A DNA stretch of 64,000 nucleotides from Algoriphagus aestuariicola (GCF_017254835.1 NZ_JAFKCW010000002.1:604592-668591), one strand, 5' to 3'. Counted from the first letter of the stretch, positions 45,470 to 55,058 are shown. Numbers and translations are program-made. Notes: generated from the sequence alone by a model not told the origin.

Positions 45470-46582
45470 TCAAATGGCAAGTTCATAGGCTTTGACAATG
45501 TCCTTTTCGCACTTTTTCCAAAAAGCAAAAAAAGAAGGATAATATCCCTGGACAGCACTCATCCATTCTCTCGCCTCTTCCCTGCCCCGGTAGTGGGAAT
45601 TGGTTGGATGCTCCTTAAACACCAGGAATTGGGGATCCATTTGGGCCATCAAATCCGAAAACTCTCCCACAAAGAGCTGGATTCCTTGGATATTTTGACT
45701 TAAAGCCACCGCAAAGTCTAGGCATCTTTGTTGTACCGGGTACTTTTCGAAAAATGACGGTTCCAAAAGGAATACGCGCTGCACGTCCTCGCCTGGATGC
45801 CAATAGGGATCCAAATTGTAGTAATTGTAAACAAGCGTGGTTTTCGAATTTGCCAACCGGGGAGCTTCAGTTTTTGGTAATGTCAGATCGACCCGGAGTG
45901 GAATGTTCTCCTTGAGGATGCTTGGAGTCTCTAAATGCTCCAACTGCTCGTACTCTGCATCCAAAAAAGTATGCTCCTGATCATTTTGAAAGTAGTAGTT
46001 GATATTGCGCTGGTTGGCGTAGTATTTCTTGTGGGAATTGGTACCAGCCACCCATTGCCAGCTCAGATGGTTGCTTCCAAGATCTCCATCCAACAAATGG
46101 CTATACATCCATCGGGCGGGCTCGCGCCAATGGGAATTGGCAATATTGCAGCAGATAGAAGCCACATACATCCGCATGTGGTTGTGCATGTATCCCGTCT
46201 CATACAACTCAAGAATGGCCTCGTCCACCGCGGCAATTCCCGTATGCGCGGCGAGGATCGCCTTGGGTATTCCAAAATTTGATACCGGAGCTTGAGGCTG
46301 CCTTAAGTCCTGAAAAATTTCCCCCTTTTTTGAAATCCAGATTTGCTGCCAATAGTCCCTCCAAGCCAATTCCTGAACCAATTTTTCGATTTTGTGAAAA
46401 GGCAACTGTAAAGAAAGAATGTGTTCCAAAACACGTCGCGTCGAAATCAGACCACGGGAGATGTAGGGACTCAAGCGGGTGACCATTCCATTTCTGAAAT
46501 TTCTGGTTGAGGCATATTCAGCAGGCTGGATATTCCGAACCCTTTCCTCGATCGAAATGATATCCGTTGGGAAGGTGTGCAT
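45470..46582 (-). CDS. FAD-binding photolyase-like protein with C-terminal alpha/beta domain
   Basis: A 370-residue protein that begins directly in the photolyase FAD-binding helical domain (about 20-220): RLSPYISRGLISTR, ELAWRDYWQQIW, GYMHNHMRMYVASICCNIAN and LDGDLGSNHLSWQWVAGTNS. The N-terminal alpha/beta antenna domain of photolyases is missing at its usual place. The last 120 residues (about 245-365) look like an alpha/beta fold: RVFLLEPSFFEKYPVQQRCL and IQLFVGEFSDL resemble the first strands of the neighbouring photolyase's antenna ([20 protein letters not shown]). The start overlaps the DUF2805 stop by one base (TGATG). Photolyase or signalling activity is not established. Confidence 0.85.
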   Translation of the reverse strand: MHTFPTDIISIEERVRNIQPAEYASTRNFRNGMVTRLSPYISRGLISTRRVLEHILSLQLPFHKIEKLVQELAWRDYWQQIWISKKGEIFQDLRQPQAPVSNFGIPKAILAAHTGIAAVDEAILELYETGYMHNHMRMYVASICCNIANSHWREPARWMYSHLLDGDLGSNHLSWQWVAGTNSHKKYYANQRNINYYFQNDQEHTFLDAEYEQLEHLETPSILKENIPLRVDLTLPKTEAPRLANSKTTLVYNYYNLDPYWHPGEDVQRVFLLEPSFFEKYPVQQRCLDFAVALSQNIQGIQLFVGEFSDLMAQMDPQFLVFKEHPTNSHYRGREEAREWMSAVQGYYPSFFAFWKKCEKDIVKAYELAI

Positions 46583-46863
46583 CAGGATATTTTGTTTTGG
46601 GAGATGTTTTTTTGCCTAGGACTTTTGAAGCGGGAAATTGCAAAGCCCCGTTTCTTTGAGTGCTTTTGGCTGACTCCCGAATTCACCCTCTTTCTCCACA
46701 TTTTGAAGGAACTTTCCCTCAGCTCATTGCGCATCAACCTGATCACCTGGGCCTCAGAAATCCCAAACTGGGATTTAATGGCTTCGAACGGCGTATGATC
46801 CTCCCAGGCCATTTCGATTATCCTATCCAATTCTACTGCGGTCATGAATTCTGCTGTGCCCAT
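46582..46863 (-). CDS. DUF2805 / TIGR03643-type small protein
   Basis: A 93-residue basic protein with a helix-turn-helix-like N-terminus (LDRIIEMAWEDHTPFEAIKS, QFGISEAQVIRLMRNEL) and the SSFKMWRKRV motif of the DUF2805/TIGR03643 family. The C-terminal tail is rich in lysine and arginine. This family is regularly found next to cryptochrome-like genes in Bacteroidota, as here, where its stop overlaps the next start by one base. It is probably the first gene of the photolyase operon. Confidence 0.88.
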   Translation of the reverse strand: MGTAEFMTAVELDRIIEMAWEDHTPFEAIKSQFGISEAQVIRLMRNELRESSFKMWRKRVNSGVSQKHSKKRGFAISRFKSPRQKNISQNKIS

Positions 46864-47362
46864 TTGAAAAAACCAAAGCGGGGAAATTGTTGTCCATTTA
46901 GAAAAAGTCGAATTGCCAAAAAATGTTTAGCTCCCAATCGCTCCACTGTGATTTTCCGCGGTCAACAAAACTCCAGCCCAAACCCTTTAAACTTAAGACC
47001 GGCTATAAATAAAGTTGGGGCGTTCAGCCCCTTGGGAAGGAAAGCCCTTGAAGGACTCCATTAAACTGAGGAAACCGTTTCGATTGTTATCGTGCAAATT
47101 CGATATCCCTTCACCGAAAAGAATCAACACCGCAAGTTCTATAGTCTATCATGGGAAACGGATCATCCAAACGACCAAATTGTCAACAGTTTAAATACGG
47201 CAACAAGACCGCTATCGGAATGCATTTCCACGGATAGTGGAAGCTTGACACAATGGGAGGATTTCAAAACTATCCTAACTCCCTCCTATCGGTGATTTGG
47301 CCCTTGGCATGGTACTGGTAAAAGATGATTCAAATAATTTACTCACTTAACCAACTACTACC
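46864..47362. other. divergent intergenic region between photolyase operon and PRC-barrel gene
   Basis: About 500 bases with the promoters of both sides. A small hairpin GGGGC/GCCCC occurs at 47017-47031. No supported gene. Confidence 0.5.
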
Positions 47363-47887
47363 ATGATTAATTCACATCAAATCAGTTGCTCGACGGCCAT
47401 GTCCAGCAAAGTGAAAACCGCAAGAGACGAATCCGTCGGCTCCATCAAGGAATTTATGATCAACACCGTCACAGGACAGGTGGACTATGTTGTGTTGAAA
47501 GTGGACGAAGGCTTTCTGAACCTTGGTTCAAAGCTTCTGGCTTTGCCCTTCGAGTCTTTCAATTTTGAAACCGCCCAAGACGATGTGGTTATTGTCAAGG
47601 AGACGAAGGAAACACTTGAAAATGCGCCAGGCTTCGACAGCGACAATTGGCCTTCAGGACCGCAGGCGGAGTTTATCCATACCATGCGAACGTATTATAG
47701 CGAAGAGCCTCGAAGTCTTTTCGGACGATATGACCATGCAAACAGAAGGTATTACAATGACGAGGATCGCTTTGATCTAGAGACAGACCGTATCCGTGAC
47801 CGCTCTTACGGAGATGGATTCCTGGAAAAAGATCATCGAGGCGAAAGACAGTCAGACTACCGCAGAGGAGGAGATCCTTTGCTCTAA
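47363..47887 (+). CDS. PRC-barrel domain protein
   Basis: A 174-residue cytoplasmic protein with a PRC-barrel domain at the N-terminus (about 10-90: AMSSKVKTARDESVGSIKEF, GQVDYVVLKVDEGFLNLGSK). The C-terminal part is polar and charged (YDHANRRYYNDEDRFDLETD) and probably disordered. PRC-barrels mediate protein-RNA or protein-protein contacts or stress adaptation. A good terminator follows at 47911-47942. Confidence 0.85.
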   Translation: MINSHQISCSTAMSSKVKTARDESVGSIKEFMINTVTGQVDYVVLKVDEGFLNLGSKLLALPFESFNFETAQDDVVIVKETKETLENAPGFDSDNWPSGPQAEFIHTMRTYYSEEPRSLFGRYDHANRRYYNDEDRFDLETDRIRDRSYGDGFLEKDHRGERQSDYRRGGDPLL

Positions 47888-47910
47888 GTGCTGGCAAGTT
47901 ATTGTAAGGG

Positions 47911-47942
47911 GGCCAATCCATGATGGATTGGCCTTTTTTTTT
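47911..47942 (+). terminator. rho-independent terminator after the PRC-barrel gene
   Basis: GGCCAATCCA (47911-47920) pairs with TGGATTGGCC (47924-47933) around TGA, followed by nine T. Confidence 0.9.
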
Positions 47943-48004
47943 ACAATCAGAATTTGGTATTGGACTTAGTCAAAGCCAATATCAACCAAAAAACGAATCA
48001 GATC

Positions 48005-48532
48005 CTACATCGCAAGCCTGAGACCAGAATTGTCTTCGGAAGATTTCAGGTGCCTATTCAGTGTCAAGACCCAGTTTTCCGCAATAAAATGCTCATCCGT
48101 CATCGTCCTGATCTGCCTTTGGTCAAAGATGGTGATGCTCTTTGCGGGCTTGCTTCGATCTTTGAAGTGCAGCAAAATATCGAGGTAATCCAGCTTTTTC
48201 AATTTGGTCTTGCCAACAGGCACCTCTTCGTAGTGTGCATCAAGCGAAGTATGGTCTACCTCGTCGAGCGGGATTGTCATCTGGGCAGGATAGTATCCAA
48301 AGCGGCAATAAACCAATATGTTTTGCTTGAGGTCCAATCCAAGCATATAGTGGTTTCTCCAGCGCTGAACTTTGTCCAAGACTAGTTTTCGGGTTGATGC
48401 AAACTCCTGAAAGGACTCCAGCCCACTTTTTTCCTGTCGACGGGAATTGATAAGATGAAATAAAAACGGTAGGCTTACTACGAACATAGCAACTAAGGGA
48501 AGCCAAAGGCCTCCGGGGAAATTCATTTCCAT
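48005..48532 (-). CDS. Single-pass membrane protein, hypothetical
   Basis: A protein of about 175 residues from the ATG at 48532 (MEMNFPGGLWLPL), the last start before the membrane helix (LWLPLVAMFVVSLPFLFHLI). The longer in-frame start at 48595 would place 21 unlikely residues before it. The cytoplasmic part is basic and mixed alpha/beta (HYMLGLDLKQNILVYCRFGY, KSITIFDQRQIRTMTDEHF). No family recognised. It follows another small gene on the same strand by about 65 bp. Confidence 0.68.
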   Translation of the reverse strand: MEMNFPGGLWLPLVAMFVVSLPFLFHLINSRRQEKSGLESFQEFASTRKLVLDKVQRWRNHYMLGLDLKQNILVYCRFGYYPAQMTIPLDEVDHTSLDAHYEEVPVGKTKLKKLDYLDILLHFKDRSKPAKSITIFDQRQIRTMTDEHFIAENWVLTLNRHLKSSEDNSGLRLAM

Positions 48533-48596
48533 GGTAAAGGATTTTAGTGGTGAAAATTTTTGAACGAAGCGGGAATTGGTCCCGGGTGCGCCCAAA

Positions 48597-48929
48597 CTAC
48601 CACGTGAAGAAGAAGTGACGGAAGGTTTGCTTCACGTCGAAAAGTGGAGCTGTACTATACCTGCTTTCGCAGGCTCCTGCCACCGACGACTTCCAAAACA
48701 GGAATGGACTCGACGTTAAGGCTGGAGTGGCAAAATATTTAAGGTCAAATTCCAGTGAAGGGCTTTCCGGAAGGTTTCCCAAGTCGGAAACGAAGACTTT
48801 GGAAATCTGGAGATGCGATCTTCCATCGGAGATCGTCGCTCCTTCAACTGTCCGTGGGAGCAACAGGAGACAAAACAAGCTAACCATCCAAGTGGTCAGT
48901 AGAATACCGGTGGGAATCCGCTTGTTCAT
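48597..48929 (-). CDS. Small secreted protein, hypothetical
   Basis: A 110-residue protein with an N-terminal signal (ILLTTWMVSLFCLLLLPRTV). The mature part has no recognised domain and ends with APLFDVKQTFRHFFFTW, a pattern I associate with small Bacteroidota envelope proteins but cannot name. It probably precedes the single-pass membrane protein gene in one unit. Confidence 0.55.
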   Translation of the reverse strand: MNKRIPTGILLTTWMVSLFCLLLLPRTVEGATISDGRSHLQISKVFVSDLGNLPESPSLEFDLKYFATPALTSSPFLFWKSSVAGACESRYSTAPLFDVKQTFRHFFFTW

Positions 48930-49196
48930 ATGCTCAAAATCAAAGGAATATTACAAAAAATAAAATCGATCCAAATCTCCTTGTGGCAAAAAATTGTTAA
49001 AAATCATCAAGGGCCGATTGACTACCCAGATCGGCAGCTTTAGATCCTCCGGGAAAACCCACCTTTGGGGTGCAGTATAGTCTACTAAAGCCGCTCCCAC
49101 TCATTCCTACCTCGTATACTGCGGGTTACCAAACCACTTTTATTATATTATGGGAAAGAATCGTTGCAAAACGGTCTCCCACCCAAATAACCCAAC

Positions 49197-52100
49197 ATGA
49201 TGCAGATTTTTAGAACCTCCAGCCAAATTTGGCTATGTATCCTTCTGGTTTTCCTCGCGTGCAAATCCAGGTCATCGAAGGACGAAACCTCTCTTCCACA
49301 GACTACGATCCTGACACTCGTTCAAAACAACTCGGAAAGCACCATCTCGGTGATACGGCAAGGAGAAACCGAACCTTTCCTCGTGCAGAGCGCCAAGGAA
49401 GACTTCCGCCCCTACCTTCACCCCATCCTCGCTCCTGACAGAAAAGGGATACTGACCGAATACAGCCCCGGCCACCATAAGCATCAGACCGGCCTATATT
49501 GGGGCCTGACGAGAGTCAATGGTCGGGATTACTTTCACCATCCAGAAGGAGACTATTGGAAAAAAGTTGCCCTCAACATTGTCGAAGAAACCGGAGAGCA
49601 GGTGAAGTGGCAGACCATCTATCAGCTGTTGGATTCCTTGGGAAATCCGGTTTTGGAAGAGACCCAAAACTGGACATTGAGTGAGGTGAACGGAGAATAT
49701 GCACTGGACCTGGAGTGGAAAGGCGAGGCAAAAACCGAGGTAACCATCGGGCAATACGACTATGGCAGCCTGTTCCTCCGAATGCCCTGGAAAGAGGGAA
49801 TTGACGGGGAAATCGTCAACGCGGCCCGGCAGAAGAACGAACAGGCCGAAGGCCAACCTGCCATGTGGATCAATGTCGGAATGACGGTTGAAGGCAGAAC
49901 CGACCGAGCGAATGTGGCAATCTTCGATCATCCCGAAAACCGGGGCTATCCCAACAAATGGCGCGTGGATGGGCAATTGGGCTTGGGTCCGGCATTTACG
50001 AGGGATGGAGACTGGGTAATCGAAAAAGGGAAAACCGAGACGATCAAACTCCGCTTGCTGGTCTATACCGGAGAAGCAAACGACCTCAAAATCACCGAAT
50101 CCTGGGGGAAATTTTCAGGTCGGGAGGGAATGTACAATACCACCGAACTCTGGGGACTGGCTCAGGAAGAGGGCCGAAACGCCAAATTCTTAACTGCTCA
50201 GGAAGCCGTTGATGCGATGACCATCAAACCCGGCTACCAAGTGAATGTCTGGGCTTCCGAACCCATGATGACCCAACCCATGGCTTTTTGCTGGGATGAC
50301 CGGGGAAGGCTTTGGATTGCCGAAAACAAGGATTATGAGTCCAGGGGCGACGGATTTTCCAATTCTGGAGACAGCCGAATCCTGATCTTGGAAGATACCG
50401 ACGGAGACGGAGCCGCGGACAAACAATCCGTCTTCATGGAAGGGTTGGCCTTTCCTGCTGCCCTCGCGGTAGGCTTTGATGGAGTTTTCATCGGCGCGCC
50501 ACCCAACCTGATCTTCGTCCCTGACAAAGACGGAGACGACAGGGCCGATTCGGACGACATCCAAATTCTCCTTACCGGTTGGGGAATCCGGGATCGACAC
50601 GAAACTCTGAACAGTCTCCATTGGGGCCCGGACGGATGGCTCTATGGTTTGCAGGGTTTTGCCACCCCATCGAAGATCCGTAAACCCAAGGGTGAAGAAG
50701 CCAGCAAGCTATACTATCACAAGGATCCTTTTCCCGAGGATCTGCTGGAAAAAGAAGGGGTGGATATTAACGGAGGAGTTTGGCGCTACCATCCGGTCAA
50801 GGACAGGTTTGAAGTGGTGGCTCACGGCTTTAGCAATCCTTGGGGAATTGACTACGATGCCAAAGGTCAGCTGTTCATGAGTGCCTGCGTGATTCCGCAC
50901 CTGTGGCATGTGATCCCGGGAGGAATCTACCATCGCCAGGGCGGGCAGCACTTCAACCCCTATGTCTACGAAGACATCAAAACCATCGCCAACCACAGCC
51001 ACCGATCGGCCCACGGCGGAGCTAGGGTCTACCAGTCTGACGCTTTTCCTGAGGAGGAAAAAGGCCGCATCTTCATGGCCAATATCCACGAACACGGAGT
51101 TCTTTCTGATATTTTGATCCCCAAAGGTTCGGGCTTTGAAGGCAAACATGGAGACGAATTTATGATGGCCAACAATGCCCAATGGGTGGGTTTCAGTATG
51201 GAAATCGGTCCTGATGGAGGGCTCTACGCTCTTGATTGGCACGATGCGGACATCTGCGGCAAGGAGGTTCTGAATGAGGAAACAGGAAGGATCTTTCGGA
51301 TCATGCCTGAAAAATCACTCGCCCAAAACTTTCCCGGCAGATACTCGGACCTGAATAAAATGACCGATGCGCAACTTGTCGCACTGCAGACCAATCCCTC
51401 CGATTGGCATGCGCGCCGGGCCCGTGGAATCCTGCACAAGCGGGCTGTAAACAAGACGCTTGCCACTCAAACCAATCCCTCTTTGAAGGCAATTTTCTCC
51501 TCAGACAAAAACCCGGACTGGAGGCTTCGGGCCATGTGGACGCTCCATCAGATCGGAGGATTTACAGAGAAAGAACTGGTCGCCTCACTTTCCGACAAGG
51601 ATCCCTACGTCCGGGCTTGGGCGATCCAACTCCTCTGCGAGGACATGAAACCCACTCCTGAGGCTTTGGCTAAATTTAAATCCCTGGCAAAATCCGACCC
51701 TTCCCCGGTGGTCCGCTTATATCTCGCTGCGGCCTTGCAGCGGATTCCAACCGCAGACCGATGGGCCATCGCATCCAGTCTGATCCAGCATACCGAAGAC
51801 GAAAAAGATCACAACCTGCCGAAGATGCTTTGGTACGGAATCGAACCTTGGTTTGCCGGTAACCCGGATCAAGTTCTCGAACTTGCCCCTACTTGCAAGC
51901 TCAGCTTTGTCACCCAAAATATAGCCAGACGGGCGGTAGATGGAAATCAGTTGGAAAAACTTGTTGCCTTGATCGGCAATGAAGGCCCAAATACAGAATT
52001 ACTGATGTCGGGAATGCTGAGCGGAATGGAAGGACGAACAGATCTGAAAACTCCTTCCAATTGGAAAATGGTAGCCGAAAAACTCCAAAAATCCGGTGGA

Positions 52101-53036
52101 AAGAGTCAAACCCTGGCAATGGAAATCTCCGGACTTTTCGGAGACACGGAGGCGACCCAACGGGCTTTTGCAACGCTCAAAAATAAAGGCCTACCCCTAG
52201 ACCAGCGAAAAAAATCCCTCCAAACCCTCACCGCCCAGCAGCAAAAAGGATTGCCCGCCGAAATCCCTGCGTTGCTTCAGGAGCCTGCCATGCGAAAAGA
52301 TGCCATCCGGTCCATAGCAGCATTTGACAACGAATCCCTTGGCAAGTTGCTGCTGGAAAGCTATCCCAAATTTTCCCCAGAGGAAAAACTCGAAGCAATG
52401 CAGACCCTCTCCTCCCGGGCGAGATATGGAAATATGCTGACTAATGAACTCAAGAGTAAGAAAATCGCCAAATCAGAAGTTCCGGCAAGCGTCGCCCGCC
52501 AACTCCTGCGGGTGGTGGGAAGCGGATTTATTGAAGTTTGGGGGCCGATCGAATCCGTGCCCAAAGACAAAGCAGCTTACGACAAGTACCGCGCGATGCT
52601 CAAGCCTGAGTCCTTGGCCTCGGCCAATCTCAAAACCGGAAAAGCGGTCTTTACCAAAACCTGCGGCAGCTGCCACAAAATGTATGGCGAAGGGGGGATC
52701 ATCGGCCCAGACCTAACCGGTTCAAACCGAACCGATCCGGAGTACGTCCTGATGAACGTACTCGAACCCACAGCAGAAATCCAGGACGACTACAAGATGG
52801 TCGTGATCAATACCCGGGACGGACGAACCTACTCCGGAAATGTCATCTCAGAAAACGAACGCCAAGTCACCCTGAGGATCGTGGGTCAGGATCAGGTGCT
52901 GATCAACAAATCCGGCATTCTGTCCCGTGAAGTGACTGACGTATCCATGATGCCTTCCGGCCTGTTTGAAAACCTGAGCCAAGAGGAAATTGTGAATCTG
53001 ATGGGATATCTGAAGACGAATAAGCGGGTGGAGTGA
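49197..53036 (+). CDS. PmoA-like / PVC-type dehydrogenase / HEAT / cytochrome c fusion lipoprotein
   Basis: A 1279-residue exported lipoprotein (lipobox LVFLACKS, about Cys22). Domains in order: a PmoA-like (DUF6807) sugar-related beta-sandwich domain (about 35-330, LTEYSPGHHKHQTGLYWGLT); a membrane-bound dehydrogenase-like propeller (about 340-720, with ILILEDTDGDGAADKQSVFM and EIGPDGGLYALDWHD); HEAT repeats (about 760-1100, DPYVRAWAIQLLCEDM); and a C-terminal cytochrome c with haem motif CGSCH (about 1155) and a possible Met ligand in VSMMPSGLF. Such proteins are abundant in planctomycete and verrucomicrobial carbohydrate degradation and occur in marine Bacteroidota. The substrate is unknown. 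Confidence 0.9.
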   Translation: MMQIFRTSSQIWLCILLVFLACKSRSSKDETSLPQTTILTLVQNNSESTISVIRQGETEPFLVQSAKEDFRPYLHPILAPDRKGILTEYSPGHHKHQTGLYWGLTRVNGRDYFHHPEGDYWKKVALNIVEETGEQVKWQTIYQLLDSLGNPVLEETQNWTLSEVNGEYALDLEWKGEAKTEVTIGQYDYGSLFLRMPWKEGIDGEIVNAARQKNEQAEGQPAMWINVGMTVEGRTDRANVAIFDHPENRGYPNKWRVDGQLGLGPAFTRDGDWVIEKGKTETIKLRLLVYTGEANDLKITESWGKFSGREGMYNTTELWGLAQEEGRNAKFLTAQEAVDAMTIKPGYQVNVWASEPMMTQPMAFCWDDRGRLWIAENKDYESRGDGFSNSGDSRILILEDTDGDGAADKQSVFMEGLAFPAALAVGFDGVFIGAPPNLIFVPDKDGDDRADSDDIQILLTGWGIRDRHETLNSLHWGPDGWLYGLQGFATPSKIRKPKGEEASKLYYHKDPFPEDLLEKEGVDINGGVWRYHPVKDRFEVVAHGFSNPWGIDYDAKGQLFMSACVIPHLWHVIPGGIYHRQGGQHFNPYVYEDIKTIANHSHRSAHGGARVYQSDAFPEEEKGRIFMANIHEHGVLSDILIPKGSGFEGKHGDEFMMANNAQWVGFSMEIGPDGGLYALDWHDADICGKEVLNEETGRIFRIMPEKSLAQNFPGRYSDLNKMTDAQLVALQTNPSDWHARRARGILHKRAVNKTLATQTNPSLKAIFSSDKNPDWRLRAMWTLHQIGGFTEKELVASLSDKDPYVRAWAIQLLCEDMKPTPEALAKFKSLAKSDPSPVVRLYLAAALQRIPTADRWAIASSLIQHTEDEKDHNLPKMLWYGIEPWFAGNPDQVLELAPTCKLSFVTQNIARRAVDGNQLEKLVALIGNEGPNTELLMSGMLSGMEGRTDLKTPSNWKMVAEKLQKSGGKSQTLAMEISGLFGDTEATQRAFATLKNKGLPLDQRKKSLQTLTAQQQKGLPAEIPALLQEPAMRKDAIRSIAAFDNESLGKLLLESYPKFSPEEKLEAMQTLSSRARYGNMLTNELKSKKIAKSEVPASVARQLLRVVGSGFIEVWGPIESVPKDKAAYDKYRAMLKPESLASANLKTGKAVFTKTCGSCHKMYGEGGIIGPDLTGSNRTDPEYVLMNVLEPTAEIQDDYKMVVINTRDGRTYSGNVISENERQVTLRIVGQDQVLINKSGILSREVTDVSMMPSGLFENLSQEEIVNLMGYLKTNKRVE

Positions 53037-53040
53037 AGAT

Positions 53041-53112
53041 TTCAGTGAGCAGTGTTCAGTTATTCAGTTGGCAGTGGGCAATGGGCGGCAGTCCGGCTAC
53101 TGCCGACTGCTT
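53041..53112. repeat. CAGT/GGCAGT-rich imperfect repeat between convergent genes
   Basis: The stretch consists of repeated CAGTG/CAGTT and GGCAGT elements with partial self-complementarity (GGCAGT with ACTGCC). It lies between two convergent genes, and may serve as terminator. Similar repeats are a familiar intergenic feature of Bacteroidota genomes. Confidence 0.5.
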
Positions 53113-53118
53113 ACTAAA

Positions 53119-54390
53119 TCACCCCTTCAACCACCTGTCAAACCACCCAAAAGCCTCCACCTGCATCGCTTGGTCAAACTTGTGCGGCCCGGGATGAAAG
53201 GTGCATTTGTATCGATCCGAGGCATTGGCTTTGGCATAGACTTCCTGGAGAATTTTGTCTGCCTTCTCCATTTCCGAGAGGGTAAAGAGCTGGTCTTCGA
53301 TGTCATTCAGCACCAAAGTCGGCAAAGGTGCTCTCAAACCCAATATTTCGGGAAAATCCAGTTCCTGAGGCAAAATAGGCACATAGCTCATCCAGGTATG
53401 GGTGTAAGATTTGTACAAAAGCAGATCGGCCCAGGTGGTCATGAAACCAACAGCCACCGCACAGGCTATCCTCGGATCGAGTCCGCCCAGCATCACCGTC
53501 CTGAGCCCACCACCTGAAAGTCCAGCGCATCCGAGACGGGATGCGTCAACATCTTCTCTATCCGCCAAAATGTTCAAGGCCATTTGATCCTCAGCTAAAA
53601 AAACAGCCGGCCAGCTAGTGCCCGCGGAGAACAGGGACTTGGCTAGGATATGCTCGTGGTTGGATGCCCAGTCGTTGTAGACATCAATCTGTTCTTCTGT
53701 TTCCAGGCTGAAATCTGTAATCCCCTTTCGTATGGAAGTTGGTACATCCTCAATTTTCACTCTCCTGCTGCCAAAGGCAAAGGCATCGTGCACCATCACC
53801 ACATAGCCCTGTTTGGCGGCCTCATTGGCCCAAGCTCTTCCTTCGTAATAGGTGTTGTGATGGGCTTGGACGTAGGGTGGAATGTCATCCTTGGTTCGGC
53901 TGATTTTTTCCAAACCCAGGAATTTATTTCCCCCATGGCAATGCAAACCCAGAATTGCAGGAAGTTTTCCCTGGACATTTTCGGGTTTCAAGATCACCGC
54001 TTTGGTGGGATTTCCACTTGGCAACTGATAGGTAATCTCTTCAAAATCCACCCCCTCAAAGGTCCCCGTTTGATGGACTGTCACTTTTGGAATCGAGCCC
54101 AAATCCACCGCTCCCATACGCTCGGCAACAAGTTTCCTGGTAGCATCTCTCCAAGAATCGGGATCGGTAATTTCTGAGTTTCGAAAGGAATAACTAGGCA
54201 ACTTTTCAAGATTCAGGCTTTTGGCCCAAGGGCCATAGGCTCCGATCAGATTGAGTTCTTGTTGATTGTTCACAGGTAGCGCGGGGTTTATTGATTGAGG
54301 GTTCGCTTGCAGATTCAGGAGATTTCCACCCATTACTCCGAGGCCCGCCAGGCCGGATTTTTTTAGAAATTCTCTTCGGTCAGTGGACAT
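53119..54390 (-). CDS. Tat-signal alpha/beta hydrolase (acetyl-esterase-like)
   Basis: A 423-residue exported hydrolase. The N-terminus is twin-arginine-like (TDRREFLKKSGLAGLGVMGG). The alpha/beta hydrolase core has the oxyanion segment LGLHCHGGNKFLG (about 148-160), nucleophile Ser292 in GLSGGG, acid Asp363 or Asp366 in LNDIEDQ and His403 in GPHKFDQ. The family includes acetyl xylan esterases and dienelactone-hydrolase-like enzymes. Genomic context with PVC-type enzymes suggests a role in carbohydrate breakdown. It converges with the large cytochrome fusion. Confidence 0.88.
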   Translation of the reverse strand: MSTDRREFLKKSGLAGLGVMGGNLLNLQANPQSINPALPVNNQQELNLIGAYGPWAKSLNLEKLPSYSFRNSEITDPDSWRDATRKLVAERMGAVDLGSIPKVTVHQTGTFEGVDFEEITYQLPSGNPTKAVILKPENVQGKLPAILGLHCHGGNKFLGLEKISRTKDDIPPYVQAHHNTYYEGRAWANEAAKQGYVVMVHDAFAFGSRRVKIEDVPTSIRKGITDFSLETEEQIDVYNDWASNHEHILAKSLFSAGTSWPAVFLAEDQMALNILADREDVDASRLGCAGLSGGGLRTVMLGGLDPRIACAVAVGFMTTWADLLLYKSYTHTWMSYVPILPQELDFPEILGLRAPLPTLVLNDIEDQLFTLSEMEKADKILQEVYAKANASDRYKCTFHPGPHKFDQAMQVEAFGWFDRWLKG

Positions 54391-54440
54391 AAACTATACA
54401 ATAGCGTTTGAATATAACTTACTAACAATTCCTATCACTG

Positions 54441-54598
54441 CCCAGCATTTCATGCTAGACTGTCACGGGACGTGCCGTTGGTACTTTGCCACAAACGTCC
54501 GGCTGAAAAGCACTGAAGGTGCGTCCTGTATCAGCTCCAAATGCAATTTGGGGTTTTGAAACGGATTACAAATCCTGAGCACTGAAGGGGCGATCTGT
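54441..54598 (+). repeat. 158-bp direct repeat, copy A
   Basis: Starts CCCAGCATTTCATGCTAGAC and ends GGGGCGATCTGT. It contains short palindromes (AGCATTTCATGCT, GGATTACAAATCC) typical of RAYT-mobilised elements. An equally long copy lies on the other side of the transposase, in the same direction. Confidence 0.85.
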
Positions 54599-54611
54599 AT
54601 CCCAGATCATG

Positions 54612-55058
54612 CTAATCCCAGACATATTGTTCGTCAAATTCAATTTGGTATTCGTTTAAAAACCTCCGGTACTCCGTCTGGAAATCAAATTTTCTATGAT
54701 GCTCGGGCTGATTTTGAATGTATTTTCTTACAGTTTCCATTTTGGATGGGCTAACTGAAAATGCGCCATATCCTTTTTGCCAAGAAAAGCCCCGAACACC
54801 CATTTCTTTGATCCTTGCTGAGCAAGGGATTTTCACATTTTTAACCAAATACGCAATCGAGCTAGTTCTAGGCAAGGTGCAAAGCCAATGAAGATGGTCT
54901 GGCATCAAATAGATCTCTTCGGTAAAACTTCCTAAAGTTGCTCCCACTTCCACAAAATAGGATTGGGCATTTGATCGAATCTCCTCTGAAATCAACGGCT
55001 TGCGGTTTTTGGTTGAAAAAATGATGTGGAGGTATATTCTTGCTAGTGACTGTGGCAT
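54612..55058 (-). CDS. REP-associated tyrosine transposase (IS200-like, RAYT)
   Basis: A 148-residue Y1 transposase. The HUH-like metal motif is MPDHLHWL (His55 and His57) and the catalytic Tyr is about 113 in VRKYIQNQ. The C-terminus has the family pattern EHHRKFDFQTEYRRFLNEY. These transposases move or amplify flanking palindromic repeats. It is bracketed by two 158-bp direct repeats (54441-54598 and 55139-55296), with a partial third copy further on. The gene looks intact. Confidence 0.92.
   Translation of the reverse strand: MPQSLARIYLHIIFSTKNRKPLISEEIRSNAQSYFVEVGATLGSFTEEIYLMPDHLHWLCTLPRTSSIAYLVKNVKIPCSARIKEMGVRGFSWQKGYGAFSVSPSKMETVRKYIQNQPEHHRKFDFQTEYRRFLNEYQIEFDEQYVWD

Noticed and set aside
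47017-47031. Short GGGGC/GCCCC hairpin upstream of the PRC-barrel gene, considered as terminator or riboswitch part
   Set aside because: Only five pairs and no T tract or conserved elements.
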